From the NCBI RefSeq assembly GCF_002091985.1, contig NZ_MKKX01000033.1, positions 62,001 to 126,000 on the forward strand: a stretch of DNA of 64,000 bases, read 5' to 3'. Below the pieces are notes generated by a model that saw only the letters and a list, made by a program, of their open reading frames with translations, made no database searches and was not told where the DNA came from. Positions 52,817 through 62,607 of the stretch are shown here, piece after piece. The position numbers were made by a program, and so were the translations under genes. Source of the DNA: Rhodococcus sp. 1163. Lineage in GTDB: Bacteria; Actinomycetota; Actinomycetes; Mycobacteriales; Mycobacteriaceae. Numbering within the stretch: position 1 is the first letter of the stretch; each line of letters begins with the position of its first letter.

Positions 52817-53392
52817 ATGACCGATGTCGACGTCGTGGAGTTGCTCGAGGCACAGGTGGCGCTGGCGGTGGTCGGAGACCGTGTAGCGCTCGGCAAAGTG
52901 CTCGAACTGGTACAGCCGCGCCTCAAGCGTTACTGCGCTGCACGGTTGGGCAATCTGGACGTCTCGGCCGACGACGTCGTGCAGGACGTATGCCTCGCTC
53001 TGGTGACTGCCGTTCCCAAGTACCGCGACATGGGGCGCCCCTTCATGGCGTTCGTGTTCGGCATCGCGTCACACAAACTGGCCGACGCGGGTCGAAGAGC
53101 AACGGTTCGGCGGGCCTACTCGCTAGAAGCGGCAACCGATGAATTGGTGTCGGAAGAAACGCCCGAGGACCGCGTTCTGGAAACCGAATTGCAGACTCAC
53201 GCGCAGGCGTTGATGGACACCCTGTCGCCGCAGCACCGAAAGATCATTCTGATGCGCGTCGTGTGGGGAATGACGGCCCCCGAAACAGGTCGCGCCCTGA
53301 ATATGACCGCCGGGGCGGTTCGGGTAGCGCAGCACCGAGCGCTGAACAATCTGCGTTCGGAGTTGACCAACTTTTCTCTACTGTGTGCGTGA
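52817..53392 (+). CDS. sigD: ECF sigma factor, SigD-like
   Basis: This 191-residue sigma-70 family protein has region 2 at about 35-100 (LSADDVVQ-like VSADDVVQDVCLALVTAVPKYRDMGRPFMAFVFGIASHKLAD) and region 4 at about 135-185 (LSPQHRKIILMRVVWGMTAPETGRALNMTAGAVRVAQHRALNNLR). Agreement with mycobacterial SigD is clear, especially PKYRDMGRPF and TAGAVRVAQHRAL. SigD in mycobacteria controls stress and late-growth genes. The ATG at 52817 is preceded by GGGAGG. No anti-sigma gene adjoins it here; a hairpin and htpG follow. Confidence 0.9.
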   Translation: MTDVDVVELLEAQVALAVVGDRVALGKVLELVQPRLKRYCAARLGNLDVSADDVVQDVCLALVTAVPKYRDMGRPFMAFVFGIASHKLADAGRRATVRRAYSLEAATDELVSEETPEDRVLETELQTHAQALMDTLSPQHRKIILMRVVWGMTAPETGRALNMTAGAVRVAQHRALNNLRSELTNFSLLCA

Positions 53393-53416
53393 ACGTATAT
53401 CACCGCGGCGAGTGAA

Positions 53417-53483
53417 CACCCTTTTCCATGAGTGAACCCCCAAGCTCTTGGAAGAACTAGGGGGTTCACTCGAGAAAAAGGGT
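53417..53483. terminator. Nested hairpin between sigD and htpG
   Basis: GAGTGAACCCCC (53430-53441) pairs perfectly with GGGGGTTCACTC (53460-53471) around an 18-nt loop. An outer pair CACCCTTTTC / GAAAAAGGGTG extends it with one bulge. It lies between convergent stops at 53392 and 53515. Confidence 0.8.
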
Positions 53484-53514
53484 GCGCGGTCAGTGGCGCA
53501 CGCACCCGAGCCGA

Positions 53515-55452
53515 CTAGACCGTCCGCGTCAACCGATCGGCAAGCAAACGGGAGAACTTGGCAGGGTCCTTGAGTTCGGTACCCTCGGCGAGCAGTGCTG
53601 TCGCATACAGCAACTCGGCTGTCTCTGCGAGGTTCGGGTCCTCGCTGCGATCCTCACGCGCTTTCTTCAGACCCGTCACCAGATCGTGCTTCGGGTTCAG
53701 TTCGAGGATGCGCTTGGACGGCGGAACGAACTGCCCCGACGCCTTGTACATCTTCTCGAGTTGCGGCGAGAAGCTGAACTCGTCACCGACGACACAGGCA
53801 GGTGAGGTGGTCAGACGCGAGGAGAGGCGTACCTCTTTGACGTCGTCACCGAGAGTCTCGGTCATCCACGTCAGCAGGTCGGCGAAGTCCTTGTCCTGCT
53901 CTTCGCGCTGGGCCTCGGCCTCCTTCTTCTCCTCCTCGGTGTCCAGGTCGACCTCGCCCTTGGAGATCGACTGGAACTCCTTGCCGTCGAAGTCGGGGAC
54001 GTTTCCGACCCACACTTCGTCGACCGAGTCGGTCAGCAACAGCACTTCGAGGCCGCGCGCTTTGAAGGCCTCCATGTGCGGGGAGCTTTCGATCTGCGAA
54101 CGGGACTCGCCCGTCATGTAGTAGATCTGCTCCTGGCCGTCCTTCATGCGGTCGACGTACTCGGCGAGGGTGGTGACGCCTTCCTCGCTGAAAGTCGAGC
54201 TGAACGAGGACAGTGCCAGCAACGCCTCGCGATTGTCGGAGTCCGAGATCAGACCTTCCTTGATCGCGCGACCGAACTGCGACCAGAAGGTCGTGTACTT
54301 CTCGGGCTGCTCGGCCTGCATTTCCTTGATCGTCGCGAGCACCTTACGGGTGAGGCGACGACGGATCGCGCGAATCTGCCTGTCCTGCTGCAGGATTTCG
54401 CGGGAGACGTTGAGCGAGAGATCGGCTGCGTCGACGACACCGCGAACGAAACGCAGGTACTCGGGCATCAGCTCTTCGCAGTCGTCCATGATGAAGACTC
54501 GCTTGACGTACAGGTGTACGCCGGTCTTGCCTTCGCGCATGAACAAGTCGAACGGTGCCTGCGACGGAATGAACAGCAGCGCTTGGTATTCGAAGGTGCC
54601 TTCGGCCTTGAACGGGATGACTTCGAGTGGCTCGTCCCAGGCGTGGCTCACATGCTTGTAGAACTCCTTGTACTCCTCTTCGGATACTTCGTCCTTGGAG
54701 CGGGTCCACAGCGCCTTCTGGGAGTTAACGGTTTCCGTCTCGATCGTGACGGTCTCTTCGCCACCCTCGCCGTTCTCGTCCTTCGGGCTGGTGACTCGCT
54801 TCTCCACATCGATGCGGATGGGCCAGGCGATGAAGTCGGAGTACTTCTTGACGAGTTCCTTGACCTTGCGCTCGTCTGCGTAGTCGTGGAGGTGGTCCTC
54901 CTCGTCGGCAGGCTTGAGGTGCAGAGTCACCGAACTGCCCTGAGGTGCGTCCTCGACGTCACTGATCTCGTAGGTGCCCTCGCCGGTGGACTCCCACTTG
55001 GTTGCCGTTGCCTCGCCTGCCCGACGCGTCAGCAGCGTCACCTTCTCGGCGACCATGAACGTCGAGTAGAAGCCGATCCCGAACTGTCCGATCAGCTCTT
55101 CGGAGGCTGCTGCATCTTTGGCTTCCTTGAGCTTCTTGCGTACTTCCGCGGTGCCGGACTTGGCGAGCGTGCCGATGAGGTCGATGACCTCCGCACGCGA
55201 CATGCCGATGCCGTTGTCGCGGATGGTGAGTGTGCGTGCCTGTTTGTCGATGTCGAGTTCGATGTGCAGATCGGAGACGTCGACGTCGAGGTCTTTGTTC
55301 TGATACGACTCGAGGCGCAGCTTGTCGAGTGCATCGGAGGAGTTGGAAATCAGCTCGCGTAGAAAGCTGTCCTTGTTGGAGTAGATGGAGTGAACCATCA
55401 AGTCGAGGAGCTGTCGCGTCTCCGCCTGAAATTCCCGCTGTTCCGTGGTCAT
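53515..55452 (-). CDS. htpG: Chaperone HtpG (Hsp90 family)
   Basis: HtpG is the bacterial Hsp90, an ATP-dependent dimeric chaperone of the cytosol. The 645 residues match the family length. The N-terminal GHKL ATPase domain shows ELISNSSDALDKLR, DNGIGMSRAEVIDLIGTLAKSGT and GQFGIGFYSTFMVA. The middle domain has FKAEGTFEYQALLFIP, RVFIMDDCEELMPEYLRFVRGVVD and LNVSREILQ. The ATG at 55452 begins TTEQREFQAETRQLLDLM; a much longer frame upstream is spurious. It is divergent from the metallo-beta-lactamase-fold gene with a 123-bp gap. Confidence 0.97.
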   Translation of the reverse strand: MTTEQREFQAETRQLLDLMVHSIYSNKDSFLRELISNSSDALDKLRLESYQNKDLDVDVSDLHIELDIDKQARTLTIRDNGIGMSRAEVIDLIGTLAKSGTAEVRKKLKEAKDAAASEELIGQFGIGFYSTFMVAEKVTLLTRRAGEATATKWESTGEGTYEISDVEDAPQGSSVTLHLKPADEEDHLHDYADERKVKELVKKYSDFIAWPIRIDVEKRVTSPKDENGEGGEETVTIETETVNSQKALWTRSKDEVSEEEYKEFYKHVSHAWDEPLEVIPFKAEGTFEYQALLFIPSQAPFDLFMREGKTGVHLYVKRVFIMDDCEELMPEYLRFVRGVVDAADLSLNVSREILQQDRQIRAIRRRLTRKVLATIKEMQAEQPEKYTTFWSQFGRAIKEGLISDSDNREALLALSSFSSTFSEEGVTTLAEYVDRMKDGQEQIYYMTGESRSQIESSPHMEAFKARGLEVLLLTDSVDEVWVGNVPDFDGKEFQSISKGEVDLDTEEEKKEAEAQREEQDKDFADLLTWMTETLGDDVKEVRLSSRLTTSPACVVGDEFSFSPQLEKMYKASGQFVPPSKRILELNPKHDLVTGLKKAREDRSEDPNLAETAELLYATALLAEGTELKDPAKFSRLLADRLTRTV

Positions 55453-55575
55453 GGGTAAGTGAGATCTCCTTCTAGGGCAAACGGTAAGCAAATATTCTAG
55501 TGCAAGGCTACTTCTGCGCGCATATGTCGAGCTGGCCGCACCTCGCGCGAAGCGCGGCTGACCTACTGTGGTGCG

Positions 55576-56676
55576 GTGACGAAGAAAACGATAGTGCCGA
55601 TCGCGCTCGCAGCTGCCGGCGCGGCGTGGCTGACCAGGGCTGCCTGGGGTTTGCCGGCACAACTGGGAGCCGGCACCGCCAAGATCGCCCCGTATGCCGC
55701 GGGCTCCTCTCGATATCGTGACCGACGTTTCCACAACTCCGAACCGAGTTCGAGCTTCACCGGCGGTGGCGAGGAGTCGATCCTGCGGTCGCTGCTGCGC
55801 GGTCGTTCGCAGGGGCGGCCGAGCCGTCCGGTTCCGCTCGCCCCACTGATCGCTCCCGTCGATGCCGGCGATATCGCAGTGACCTGGTACGGGCATTCGA
55901 GTGTACTCATCGAGGTCGACGGGGTTCGTGTGTTGGCCGATCCAGTGTGGAGCAACCGGGTATCTCCGTCCACGATCGTCGGACCCGCGCGATTGCATCC
56001 GAGCCCTGCGCCGCTCGACGCGTTGCCACGTGTCGACGTGATCGTCATTTCCCACGATCATTACGACCATCTCGACAAGGCGACCGTGCAGCAGCTCGCG
56101 GGGCTACACAATGCACCGTTCGTCGTACCGATCGGGATCGGCGCGCACCTTCTTCGGTGGCGAATTCCTCAGGACCGAATCATCGAGCTGGATTGGGACG
56201 AGCAGACCGAGGTCGCCGGACTGACGATCACGTGCACCGAGGCGCGGCACTTCTCCGGACGTGGGCTCAGGCGGGATCTGACGCAGTGGGCGTCGTGGGC
56301 CTTCGCCGGCGCCTCGCACCGCGTCTTCTTCGGCGGCGACACCGGATACACCACCAAATTCGCCGAGATCGGGGCAAAGTACGGTCCCTTCGATCTCACG
56401 TTGTTGCCCGTCGGGGCCTACGACCCGCGCTGGTCGGACATTCACATGAATCCCGAGGAAGCGGTGCGCGCACACGGAGACCTCGGCGGCGACGTCCTGG
56501 TTCCCGTGCATTGGGCGACATTCAATTTGGCGTTCCATCCGTGGTCGGAGCCGATCGTCCGTTTGACCGCGGCAGCCGAGCAGTCGGGGGTGAAGGTTTC
56601 GGTTCCGATGCCTGGTCAACGGGTGGATCTCGCGCGAGGGTTGGCCGGCGACCGTTGGTGGGCTCGGTTGGGCTGA
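55576..56676 (+). CDS. Metallo-beta-lactamase-fold hydrolase, NAPE-PLD/Rv0906-like
   Basis: This 366-residue protein has a hydrophobic N-terminal segment (residues 6-25, signal or anchor). A metallo-beta-lactamase fold follows with the zinc motif SHDHYDHLD, a further His in [10 protein letters not shown], Asp in [12 protein letters not shown] and His in [15 protein letters not shown]. The last pattern is typical of N-acyl-phosphatidylethanolamine phospholipase D-like enzymes and of mycobacterial Rv0906. It may hydrolyse a lipid phosphodiester. The start is a GTG. ctpE follows after 22 bp, as in M. tuberculosis apart from one missing gene. Confidence 0.87.
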   Translation: MTKKTIVPIALAAAGAAWLTRAAWGLPAQLGAGTAKIAPYAAGSSRYRDRRFHNSEPSSSFTGGGEESILRSLLRGRSQGRPSRPVPLAPLIAPVDAGDIAVTWYGHSSVLIEVDGVRVLADPVWSNRVSPSTIVGPARLHPSPAPLDALPRVDVIVISHDHYDHLDKATVQQLAGLHNAPFVVPIGIGAHLLRWRIPQDRIIELDWDEQTEVAGLTITCTEARHFSGRGLRRDLTQWASWAFAGASHRVFFGGDTGYTTKFAEIGAKYGPFDLTLLPVGAYDPRWSDIHMNPEEAVRAHGDLGGDVLVPVHWATFNLAFHPWSEPIVRLTAAAEQSGVKVSVPMPGQRVDLARGLAGDRWWARLG

Positions 56677-56698
56677 TCGACGGCCTAGTCTTACTGCC

Positions 56699-59119
56699 AT
56701 GTCGATCGAAACGGACGCTCAGCGCGAGAACGGACTCACCGAAGAAGAGGTGGCGACACTTCGATCCGAGGGCAAGTCCAACGACGTCCCGGCCCGCGCA
56801 AGCCGGTCTGTCAAGGAAATCGTTCGTGGCAACGTCTTCACCCGCATCAACGCGATTCTGGGTGTCCTACTGGCCATCGTGCTGTCGACGGGTTCGGTCA
56901 TCGATGGCATGTTCGGGCTGCTGATCGTCGCGAACAGCGGGATCGGCATCATCCAGGAGATTCGAGCCAAGAGAACTCTCGACGCGCTTGCGATCGTGGG
57001 GCAGAGCAAACCGGTCGTCAGGCGTGACGGTGAGGCCAGGGAAGTTGCGCCGGACGAGGTGGTGCTCGGGGACGTCATCGAGCTGGGTTCGGGTGATCAG
57101 ATCGTCGTGGACGGGGTGGTGATCGAATCGGACAGTCTCGAGATCGACGAATCGCTGCTGACCGGCGAGGCCGACACCATTCACAAGCAGGTCGACGGTG
57201 AGGTGCTGTCGGGGAGTTTCGTCGTCGCGGGGAGTGGGGCGTACCGGGCGACGAAGGTCGGTCACGATGCCTATGCCGCCAAGCTCGCCGACGAGGCCAG
57301 CAAGTTCACGCTCGTACATTCCGAACTGCGTAGCGGCATCGACAAGATTTTGAAGTTCATCACCTATCTGATGATTCCGGCGGGCGCCCTGATCATCTAC
57401 AACCAGTTGTTTTCGAGCGGACAGTCTCTCGGACCTGCGCTGAACGGCATGGTCGCGGCGTTGGTGCCGATGGTTCCCGAGGGTCTGGTGCTGATGACCT
57501 CGATCGCCTTCGCCGTCGGAGTGGTCCGACTCGGCAGGCGGCAATGTCTCGTGCAGGAGCTGCCCGCGATCGAGGGTCTCGCGCGCGTGGATGTGGTGTG
57601 CGCCGACAAGACGGGAACGCTCACCGAGAACGGTATGCGGCTGGCCGAACTGCGGGTCGTGGATCCAGGTGATGCCGAGGTCCTGCCGCCGGTTCTCGCT
57701 GCGCTGGCGAACGACGATCCGCGACCGAACGCGAGCGTGCTCGCCATTGCCGAGGCGTACCCCGACGCTCCCGGTTGGACGCAGACCGCGGTAGCTCCGT
57801 TCTCCTCGGCAAAGAAGTGGAGCGGATTGTCCTACGGCGACCACGGCGATTGGCTGCTCGGTGCGCCCGATGTCCTGCTGGACCCGCAATCGGACACCGC
57901 GCGGGCGGCCGAGGAAGCCGGATCGGCCGGTCTGCGAGTCCTGTTGTTGGCGAGCAGCAACCTCCCCGTCGACGACCCTTCTGCCCCGGGCGAGGTGACG
58001 CCCCGCGCATTGATCGTTCTCGAGCAGAAAGTGCGCGCGGATGCCCGCGAAACGCTCGAATTCTTCGCAAGCCAGGCAGTTGCCGTCAAGGTCATCTCCG
58101 GTGACAATGCGGTCTCGGTCGGAGCTGTCGCGAGTTCGCTCGGTCTGACGAGTTCGCCGATCGACGGACGCGATCTGCCGGAGAATTCGGAGGATTTGGC
58201 CGACACCATCGAGAATTCGACGACTTTCGGACGGGTCCGGCCGGATCAGAAACGAGCGATGGTCGGCGCGCTGCAGTCGCGCGGGCACACCGTGGCGATG
58301 ACCGGTGATGGAGTCAACGACGTGCTCGCACTCAAAGATGCCGACATCGGTGTGGCCATGGGCTCGGGTAGCGCCGCAACTCGTGCCGTCGCGCAGATCG
58401 TGTTGTTGGACAACAAGTTCGCGACACTGCCGTATGTGGTCGGCGAAGGCCGCCGGGTGATCGGCAACATCGAGCGCGTATCGAACCTGTTTCTGACCAA
58501 GACCGTCTATTCGGTATTGCTGGCGTTCCTCATCGGGCTGACCGGGGTGTTGTCGCAGATCTTCCATTTCGAACCGATTCCGTATCCGTTCCTCCCGCGG
58601 CACGTGACCATTGCAGCCTGGTTCACGATCGGTATTCCGGCATTCATTCTCTCGCTCGCACCCAACAATGAGCGTGCCCGAACCGGCTTCGTATCCCGCG
58701 TCATGCGCTTGGCGGTCCCCTCGGGCGTGATCGTCGGAGTCGCGACGTTCGTGTCGTATCTGCTCGCCTACCAGGGCGCCGACGCCACCGAAACACAAAC
58801 CATCCAGGCCAGTACGACAGCATTGATCACCTTGATCATGATCGCGTTGTGGGTGCTCGCGGTCGTCGCCAGACCGTACGAGTGGTGGAAGATCGCGCTG
58901 CTCACGGGATCGGTCGTCGGCTACTTACTGCTGTTCACCATTCCGTTCTGCCGGACGTTCTTCAAACTCGACCCCTCGAATGTCGCTATGACGACGTCGG
59001 CGATCGTCATCGGGGCCGTGGGTATCGTCGCGGTCGAAGCCGCCTGGTGGATCAGTGCCGCGCTGCACGGTGAAAAGCGTCGACTGTTCGGTGCCATGCC
59101 GGTGGGCGGCGCGACGTAG
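56699..59119 (+). CDS. ctpE: P-type cation ATPase CtpE
   Basis: This 806-residue P-type ATPase matches mycobacterial CtpE (Rv0908), which is linked to calcium uptake. The phosphorylated aspartate is Asp303 in DKTGTLT. The actuator loop is TGEA at 155-158 (TGES in most), the hinge is TGDGVND at 535-541 and the membrane ion site is PEGL at 260-263. Two membrane helices lie before the actuator, two before the P domain and about six after it. There is no N-terminal heavy-metal domain. A small Rv0909-like gene follows, as in mycobacteria. Confidence 0.92.
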   Translation: MSIETDAQRENGLTEEEVATLRSEGKSNDVPARASRSVKEIVRGNVFTRINAILGVLLAIVLSTGSVIDGMFGLLIVANSGIGIIQEIRAKRTLDALAIVGQSKPVVRRDGEAREVAPDEVVLGDVIELGSGDQIVVDGVVIESDSLEIDESLLTGEADTIHKQVDGEVLSGSFVVAGSGAYRATKVGHDAYAAKLADEASKFTLVHSELRSGIDKILKFITYLMIPAGALIIYNQLFSSGQSLGPALNGMVAALVPMVPEGLVLMTSIAFAVGVVRLGRRQCLVQELPAIEGLARVDVVCADKTGTLTENGMRLAELRVVDPGDAEVLPPVLAALANDDPRPNASVLAIAEAYPDAPGWTQTAVAPFSSAKKWSGLSYGDHGDWLLGAPDVLLDPQSDTARAAEEAGSAGLRVLLLASSNLPVDDPSAPGEVTPRALIVLEQKVRADARETLEFFASQAVAVKVISGDNAVSVGAVASSLGLTSSPIDGRDLPENSEDLADTIENSTTFGRVRPDQKRAMVGALQSRGHTVAMTGDGVNDVLALKDADIGVAMGSGSAATRAVAQIVLLDNKFATLPYVVGEGRRVIGNIERVSNLFLTKTVYSVLLAFLIGLTGVLSQIFHFEPIPYPFLPRHVTIAAWFTIGIPAFILSLAPNNERARTGFVSRVMRLAVPSGVIVGVATFVSYLLAYQGADATETQTIQASTTALITLIMIALWVLAVVARPYEWWKIALLTGSVVGYLLLFTIPFCRTFFKLDPSNVAMTTSAIVIGAVGIVAVEAAWWISAALHGEKRRLFGAMPVGGAT

Positions 59120-59153
59120 TCTTGTTGCCATCCACGTACCAGAAGGAGCGGTC

Positions 59154-59342
59154 ATGAGTTTTGCAGATTCGTTGAAGGGCCTTATCGGCAAGGGGCAGAA
59201 AGCTGCCGCCGAGAATTCGGACAAGATCGAGCAGGCCGTGGACAAAGCCGGAGACTTCGTCGACAAGAAGACCGGTGGAAAGTACGCCGATCAGGTCGAC
59301 AAGGTTCAGGACGCCGCGAAGAACGCCATTCCGGACAAGTAG
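59154..59342 (+). CDS. Small Rv0909-like protein (annotated antitoxin family)
   Basis: This 62-residue, lysine-rich helical protein (SFADSLKGLIGKGQKAAAEN, then EQAVDKAGDFVDKKTGGKYADQVDKVQDAA) matches the Rv0909 family, often named antitoxin. It follows ctpE by 34 bp with AAGGAG before its ATG. In M. tuberculosis the proposed toxin partner Rv0910 comes next; here the next gene is a sodium/proton antiporter, so there is no toxin. That makes a true toxin-antitoxin role doubtful. The heptad-like pattern suggests an amphipathic or coiled helix. Confidence 0.82.
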   Translation: MSFADSLKGLIGKGQKAAAENSDKIEQAVDKAGDFVDKKTGGKYADQVDKVQDAAKNAIPDK

Positions 59343-59376
59343 TGGGTTCTTGCTCGGTGGACGGCACAATCTAGCT

Positions 59377-61014
59377 GTGGACGGACCCATCCTGCTTCTC
59401 GTCGTCATCGCCGCTGTCGCGGTTGCTGGGTTCGCCAAGCGTCTCGACCTGCAGGTTCCGCTGGTTCTGGTCGCAGTGGGGTCCGTTGCATCGTTCATCC
59501 CGGGCGTGCCGCATGTGACGCTCGCGCCGGATCTGATCCTCGGGGTCGTGCTGCCGCCGCTGCTGTATTCAGCGGCGCTGAACTTTTCGTTCGTCAGTTT
59601 CCGTAAGAACCTTGCACACATTCTTCGACTGGGGATCGTGATGGTTCTCGTCACGACCTTCGCAGTCGGCTACTTCGCCAACTGGCTGGTTCCGGAATTC
59701 ACGCTCGGAGCGGCGCTCGTGCTGGGTGCAGTCGTCGCCCCACCCGATGCCGTGGCTGCCATCGCAGTCGGCCGTAAGCTCGGGCTGCCGTCGCGGATGA
59801 TGGCGATACTCACCGGGGAAAGCCTCGTCAACGATGCCGCAGCGTTGACGCTGTTCACCTTGGCGGTCGCCTCGGTGACCGGGCAACGCATCGCCATCGA
59901 CTCACCGGTCCTGTTCTTCGCATACGAGATCGTCGGCGGTGTCCTCATCGGCCTCGTCCTTGCCGGCCTGGTGCGGTTCGTCCGGTCTCGAATTCAGGAC
60001 TCGGCGCTCGAGACCGTCCTCGGGCTCGTGCTTCCCTTTGCGGCGTACCTCGCCGCCGAGGAGATCCACGCCTCGGGTGTATTGGCCGTCGTCACAGCTG
60101 GTTTCGTGCTGGGCCGCGTGACGGCCGATGTCGCGGTGACAACCAGAATTCAGGAACGTCAGGTGTGGCCGACGGTCGATCTTCTGCTCGAGGCGTTCGT
60201 GTTCGCCTACATGGGTTTGCAACTGAAGTTCGTCATCGAGGACGTTCGAGCGGACGGCCTGCCGGTGCTGCACATCTTCGCGTATGCACTCGTGATTCTC
60301 GCCTTCGTCATCGCGGTGCGTCCCGGGTGGATATTTCTCAACACCGGTCGCCGGATCCTGGTGCGAAAAATGGTGCGCAAGAACAAATCCGAGAACTCCG
60401 ATGCGCTCGGCCTGACCTGGCGCCAAAACCTCGTCCTGTCGTGGGCCGGGATGCGCGGCGTGGTGACACTTGCTGCAGCGTCCGGTGTTCCGCTCGTCAC
60501 GGTCGCAGGCGATCCGTTCCCCGGGCGTGGAGTCATCCAAGCCGTCGCCTTCGTCGTCGCGGTCGGCACGTTGTTGATCCAAGGGCTGACGCTTCCGTAT
60601 CTGATCCGTCGATTGGACGTTGCCGACCCACTCGAGCAGCAGCAGCACGACGAGCAGTGGGCTCTCGCGCGGACCATCTCCCGCACATCGGCCGAAAAGT
60701 ACATGACAGCCGCTGCGCACGAAGGACTTCCGGGTGTGAGTGCTGAATCCGTCGATGCCGTTCTCGAACGAGTGCGAAGATCCGTTCGCGCCCGAATGGA
60801 CGCCGACGAAACCGAGGACCATGAGGAACGGGCAGCCGCTGCAGGGGCACTGTTCGACGCGCTTCGCCGAAACGTTCTGGTGGCGCAGCGTGCCGCCCTT
60901 GTCCAAGCGCGAGACTCCGGCGAGCTCGACGACGAGATTCTTCGAGACGTCCTCGACGGTCTCGACGTCGAAGAGGCTGCCGCCGAGGCTCGCATCGATC
61001 GTAGGAGCAGGTAG
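59377..61014 (+). CDS. Na+/H+ antiporter (CPA1 family)
   Basis: This 545-residue protein has about 12 membrane helices followed by about 120 cytoplasmic residues. CPA1 hallmarks are ALVLGAVVAPPDAVAAIAVGRKLGLPSRMMAILTGESLVNDAAALTLF, which contains the ion-binding Asp in LVNDA, and SWAGMRGVVTLAAASGVP. It exchanges protons for sodium across the cell membrane. The start is a GTG at 59377 without a good ribosome site; an upstream frame overlaps the small gene before it. The stop is followed at once by the ATG of the lipoprotein gene. Confidence 0.9.
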   Translation: MDGPILLLVVIAAVAVAGFAKRLDLQVPLVLVAVGSVASFIPGVPHVTLAPDLILGVVLPPLLYSAALNFSFVSFRKNLAHILRLGIVMVLVTTFAVGYFANWLVPEFTLGAALVLGAVVAPPDAVAAIAVGRKLGLPSRMMAILTGESLVNDAAALTLFTLAVASVTGQRIAIDSPVLFFAYEIVGGVLIGLVLAGLVRFVRSRIQDSALETVLGLVLPFAAYLAAEEIHASGVLAVVTAGFVLGRVTADVAVTTRIQERQVWPTVDLLLEAFVFAYMGLQLKFVIEDVRADGLPVLHIFAYALVILAFVIAVRPGWIFLNTGRRILVRKMVRKNKSENSDALGLTWRQNLVLSWAGMRGVVTLAAASGVPLVTVAGDPFPGRGVIQAVAFVVAVGTLLIQGLTLPYLIRRLDVADPLEQQQHDEQWALARTISRTSAEKYMTAAAHEGLPGVSAESVDAVLERVRRSVRARMDADETEDHEERAAAAGALFDALRRNVLVAQRAALVQARDSGELDDEILRDVLDGLDVEEAAAEARIDRRSR

Positions 61015-62208
61015 ATGCGCAAGACGATAGTGGCCGCCTTTTCGGCGCTGACCCTCTCGGTGCTGGCCCTGACTGCCTGCGCTCAGCCCCAAGCGGTGAC
61101 ACTCCCATCCGCTGACGCTCCCGTTCCTGCTGCGCCGGTCGGCGCGGAGCGCGGTTCGATCGTCTCCTCGATCGAGATTGGGCATACCGATCTTGCGGTC
61201 CGCGTCCTCGGTGCCACCGCCACCCGCGTCGTGTATCGGTCGACATCGCGAACAGGTGATACCGGGACCGAGGTGTCGGGAGTGGTGTTCGTGCCGAAAG
61301 GGGCTCCGCCTGAAGGTGGCTGGCCGATCGTGTCCGTCGGACACGGCACGACCGGGGTCACGGACGAATGCGCGCCCTCGCTCTACCCGAACCTGTTGGG
61401 CACCATCGGCACGGTAGCGCCGTTCCTCGAACGCGGCATGGTGGTCGCGGTGACCGACTACGAAGGCCTCGGGACGCCGGGGGAGCATCCCTATCTCGAT
61501 CCCGATGCAGCGGCCCACAACATCATCGATGCCGTCCGAGCAGCCCGTAATGTCGTGCCCGATGCCGGAACCAGGTGGGGTGCCGTCGGCAACTCGCAAG
61601 GTGGACAAGCGGTGTGGGCTGCTGCCGAGCGCACGGACTACGGCGACGGACTCGAACTCGTCGGTAGTGCTGCGCTCTCGCCCGCGCTCGATCTCGCCCC
61701 CATGTTCGATCTCGGGGCGTCGAACACCCTTGCACAAATGCTGTTGGTCCCTTTTCTGGTGGACGGGCTCCGCTCACAACAGCCGGACGTTTCCGACTCG
61801 GACTACATCAACGGTGCCCTGGTCACAGATCGGCGGGCCCTGACGGCGTGCACGGACCTGCTCGGTTTCCAGAAGGCGGACGCAGCAACGCGACTGATGC
61901 CGGGTGACGCGAAGCCCACTACCGAGGCCGCACGCATCACGATGGTCGACTGGCTGCGTTCGGTAGCACTGCCCCGAACCCCGACTGCTGTCCCGCTGTT
62001 GGTCGTCGTCGGCGAGCAGGATCAACTGATCGACCCGAAATGGACACAGGACGCCGTCACACAGGCATGCTCGATGGGTGACGTCGTCGAGCTTCGTCGA
62101 TCGCCGGACCAGGGTCATTCCGATCAAGGCGCGACGAACGACGCAGTCGAGTGGCTCAGCGGTCGTCTCGAGGGACAAGCTGCACTCGATACCTGCCAGG
62201 GAGGCTGA
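61015..62208 (+). CDS. Secreted lipase-type lipoprotein (LIP family)
   Basis: This 397-residue protein begins with a lipoprotein signal peptide (MRKTIVAAFSALTLSVLALTAC, lipobox LTAC with Cys22), so it should be anchored outside the membrane. The mature part is an alpha/beta hydrolase of the secretory lipase type (PF03583). It has SVGHGTTGV, the nucleophile in AVGNSQGGQAVW, Asp in GEQDQLIDP and a His in PDQGHSDQG. The probable substrate is an ester or acylglycerol. Its ATG directly follows the antiporter stop, so the two may be co-transcribed. Confidence 0.88.
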   Translation: MRKTIVAAFSALTLSVLALTACAQPQAVTLPSADAPVPAAPVGAERGSIVSSIEIGHTDLAVRVLGATATRVVYRSTSRTGDTGTEVSGVVFVPKGAPPEGGWPIVSVGHGTTGVTDECAPSLYPNLLGTIGTVAPFLERGMVVAVTDYEGLGTPGEHPYLDPDAAAHNIIDAVRAARNVVPDAGTRWGAVGNSQGGQAVWAAAERTDYGDGLELVGSAALSPALDLAPMFDLGASNTLAQMLLVPFLVDGLRSQQPDVSDSDYINGALVTDRRALTACTDLLGFQKADAATRLMPGDAKPTTEAARITMVDWLRSVALPRTPTAVPLLVVVGEQDQLIDPKWTQDAVTQACSMGDVVELRRSPDQGHSDQGATNDAVEWLSGRLEGQAALDTCQGG

Positions 62209-62211
62209 AGG

Positions 62212-62607
62212 ATGCTCGATCGACCGACACCAGAGGCTGCCGAGCCACTGCTGATGTTGCGCGCATTGTGCATGGCACTGCCGGAGGCGACCGAACGCGT
62301 CAGTCACGGCGAGCCTGCATGGTTCGTCCGCAAGTCACCGCAGTTCGTCATGTTCGCCGACCACCATCACGACGACCGCATCGGGTTCGTTGCCGCAGCG
62401 CCTGCAGGGGCGCAACAGGATTGGATCGCTCGCGATGGGAGCCGATTCTACGATCCACCGTACGTCGGCGGTCGCGGCTGGATCGGGGTGTACCTCGACG
62501 TCGAACAGGACTGGGAGCAGATCGCCGATATCGTCGAGGATGCGTACCGCACCGTCGCGCCGAGAACGCTCGTCACCCAACTCGATGCGGAGCGGCAACC
62601 GGAGTGA
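62212..62607 (+). CDS. MmcQ/YjbR-family protein
   Basis: This 131-residue protein belongs to the MmcQ/YjbR group, with LRALCMALPEATERVSHGEPAWFVRKSPQFVMFADHH near the start and WIGVYLDVEQDWEQIADIVEDAYRTVAP near the end. The fold is CyaY-like and binds DNA in some relatives; no enzymatic role is established. It starts 3 bp after the lipoprotein stop and overlaps the histidine kinase gene by 4 bp, so it is probably read with both. Confidence 0.87.
   Translation: MLDRPTPEAAEPLLMLRALCMALPEATERVSHGEPAWFVRKSPQFVMFADHHHDDRIGFVAAAPAGAQQDWIARDGSRFYDPPYVGGRGWIGVYLDVEQDWEQIADIVEDAYRTVAPRTLVTQLDAERQPE

Noticed and set aside
55453-56070. A 206-codon N-terminal extension of HtpG
   Set aside because: HtpG proteins start at the TTEQREFQAETRQLL segment; the extension overlaps the divergent hydrolase gene and has no similarity to Hsp90.
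56867-58798. A 643-codon open frame antisense to ctpE
   Set aside because: ctpE carries all P-type ATPase motifs on the plus strand; the antisense product has no recognisable motif and no ribosome site.
59154-59342. A toxin-antitoxin pair next to ctpE
   Set aside because: No toxin-like gene is present on either side; the following genes are an antiporter and a lipoprotein.
59902-61737. A 611-codon open frame antisense to the antiporter and lipase genes
   Set aside because: It crosses the boundary of two good plus-strand genes and its composition is typical of a shadow frame.
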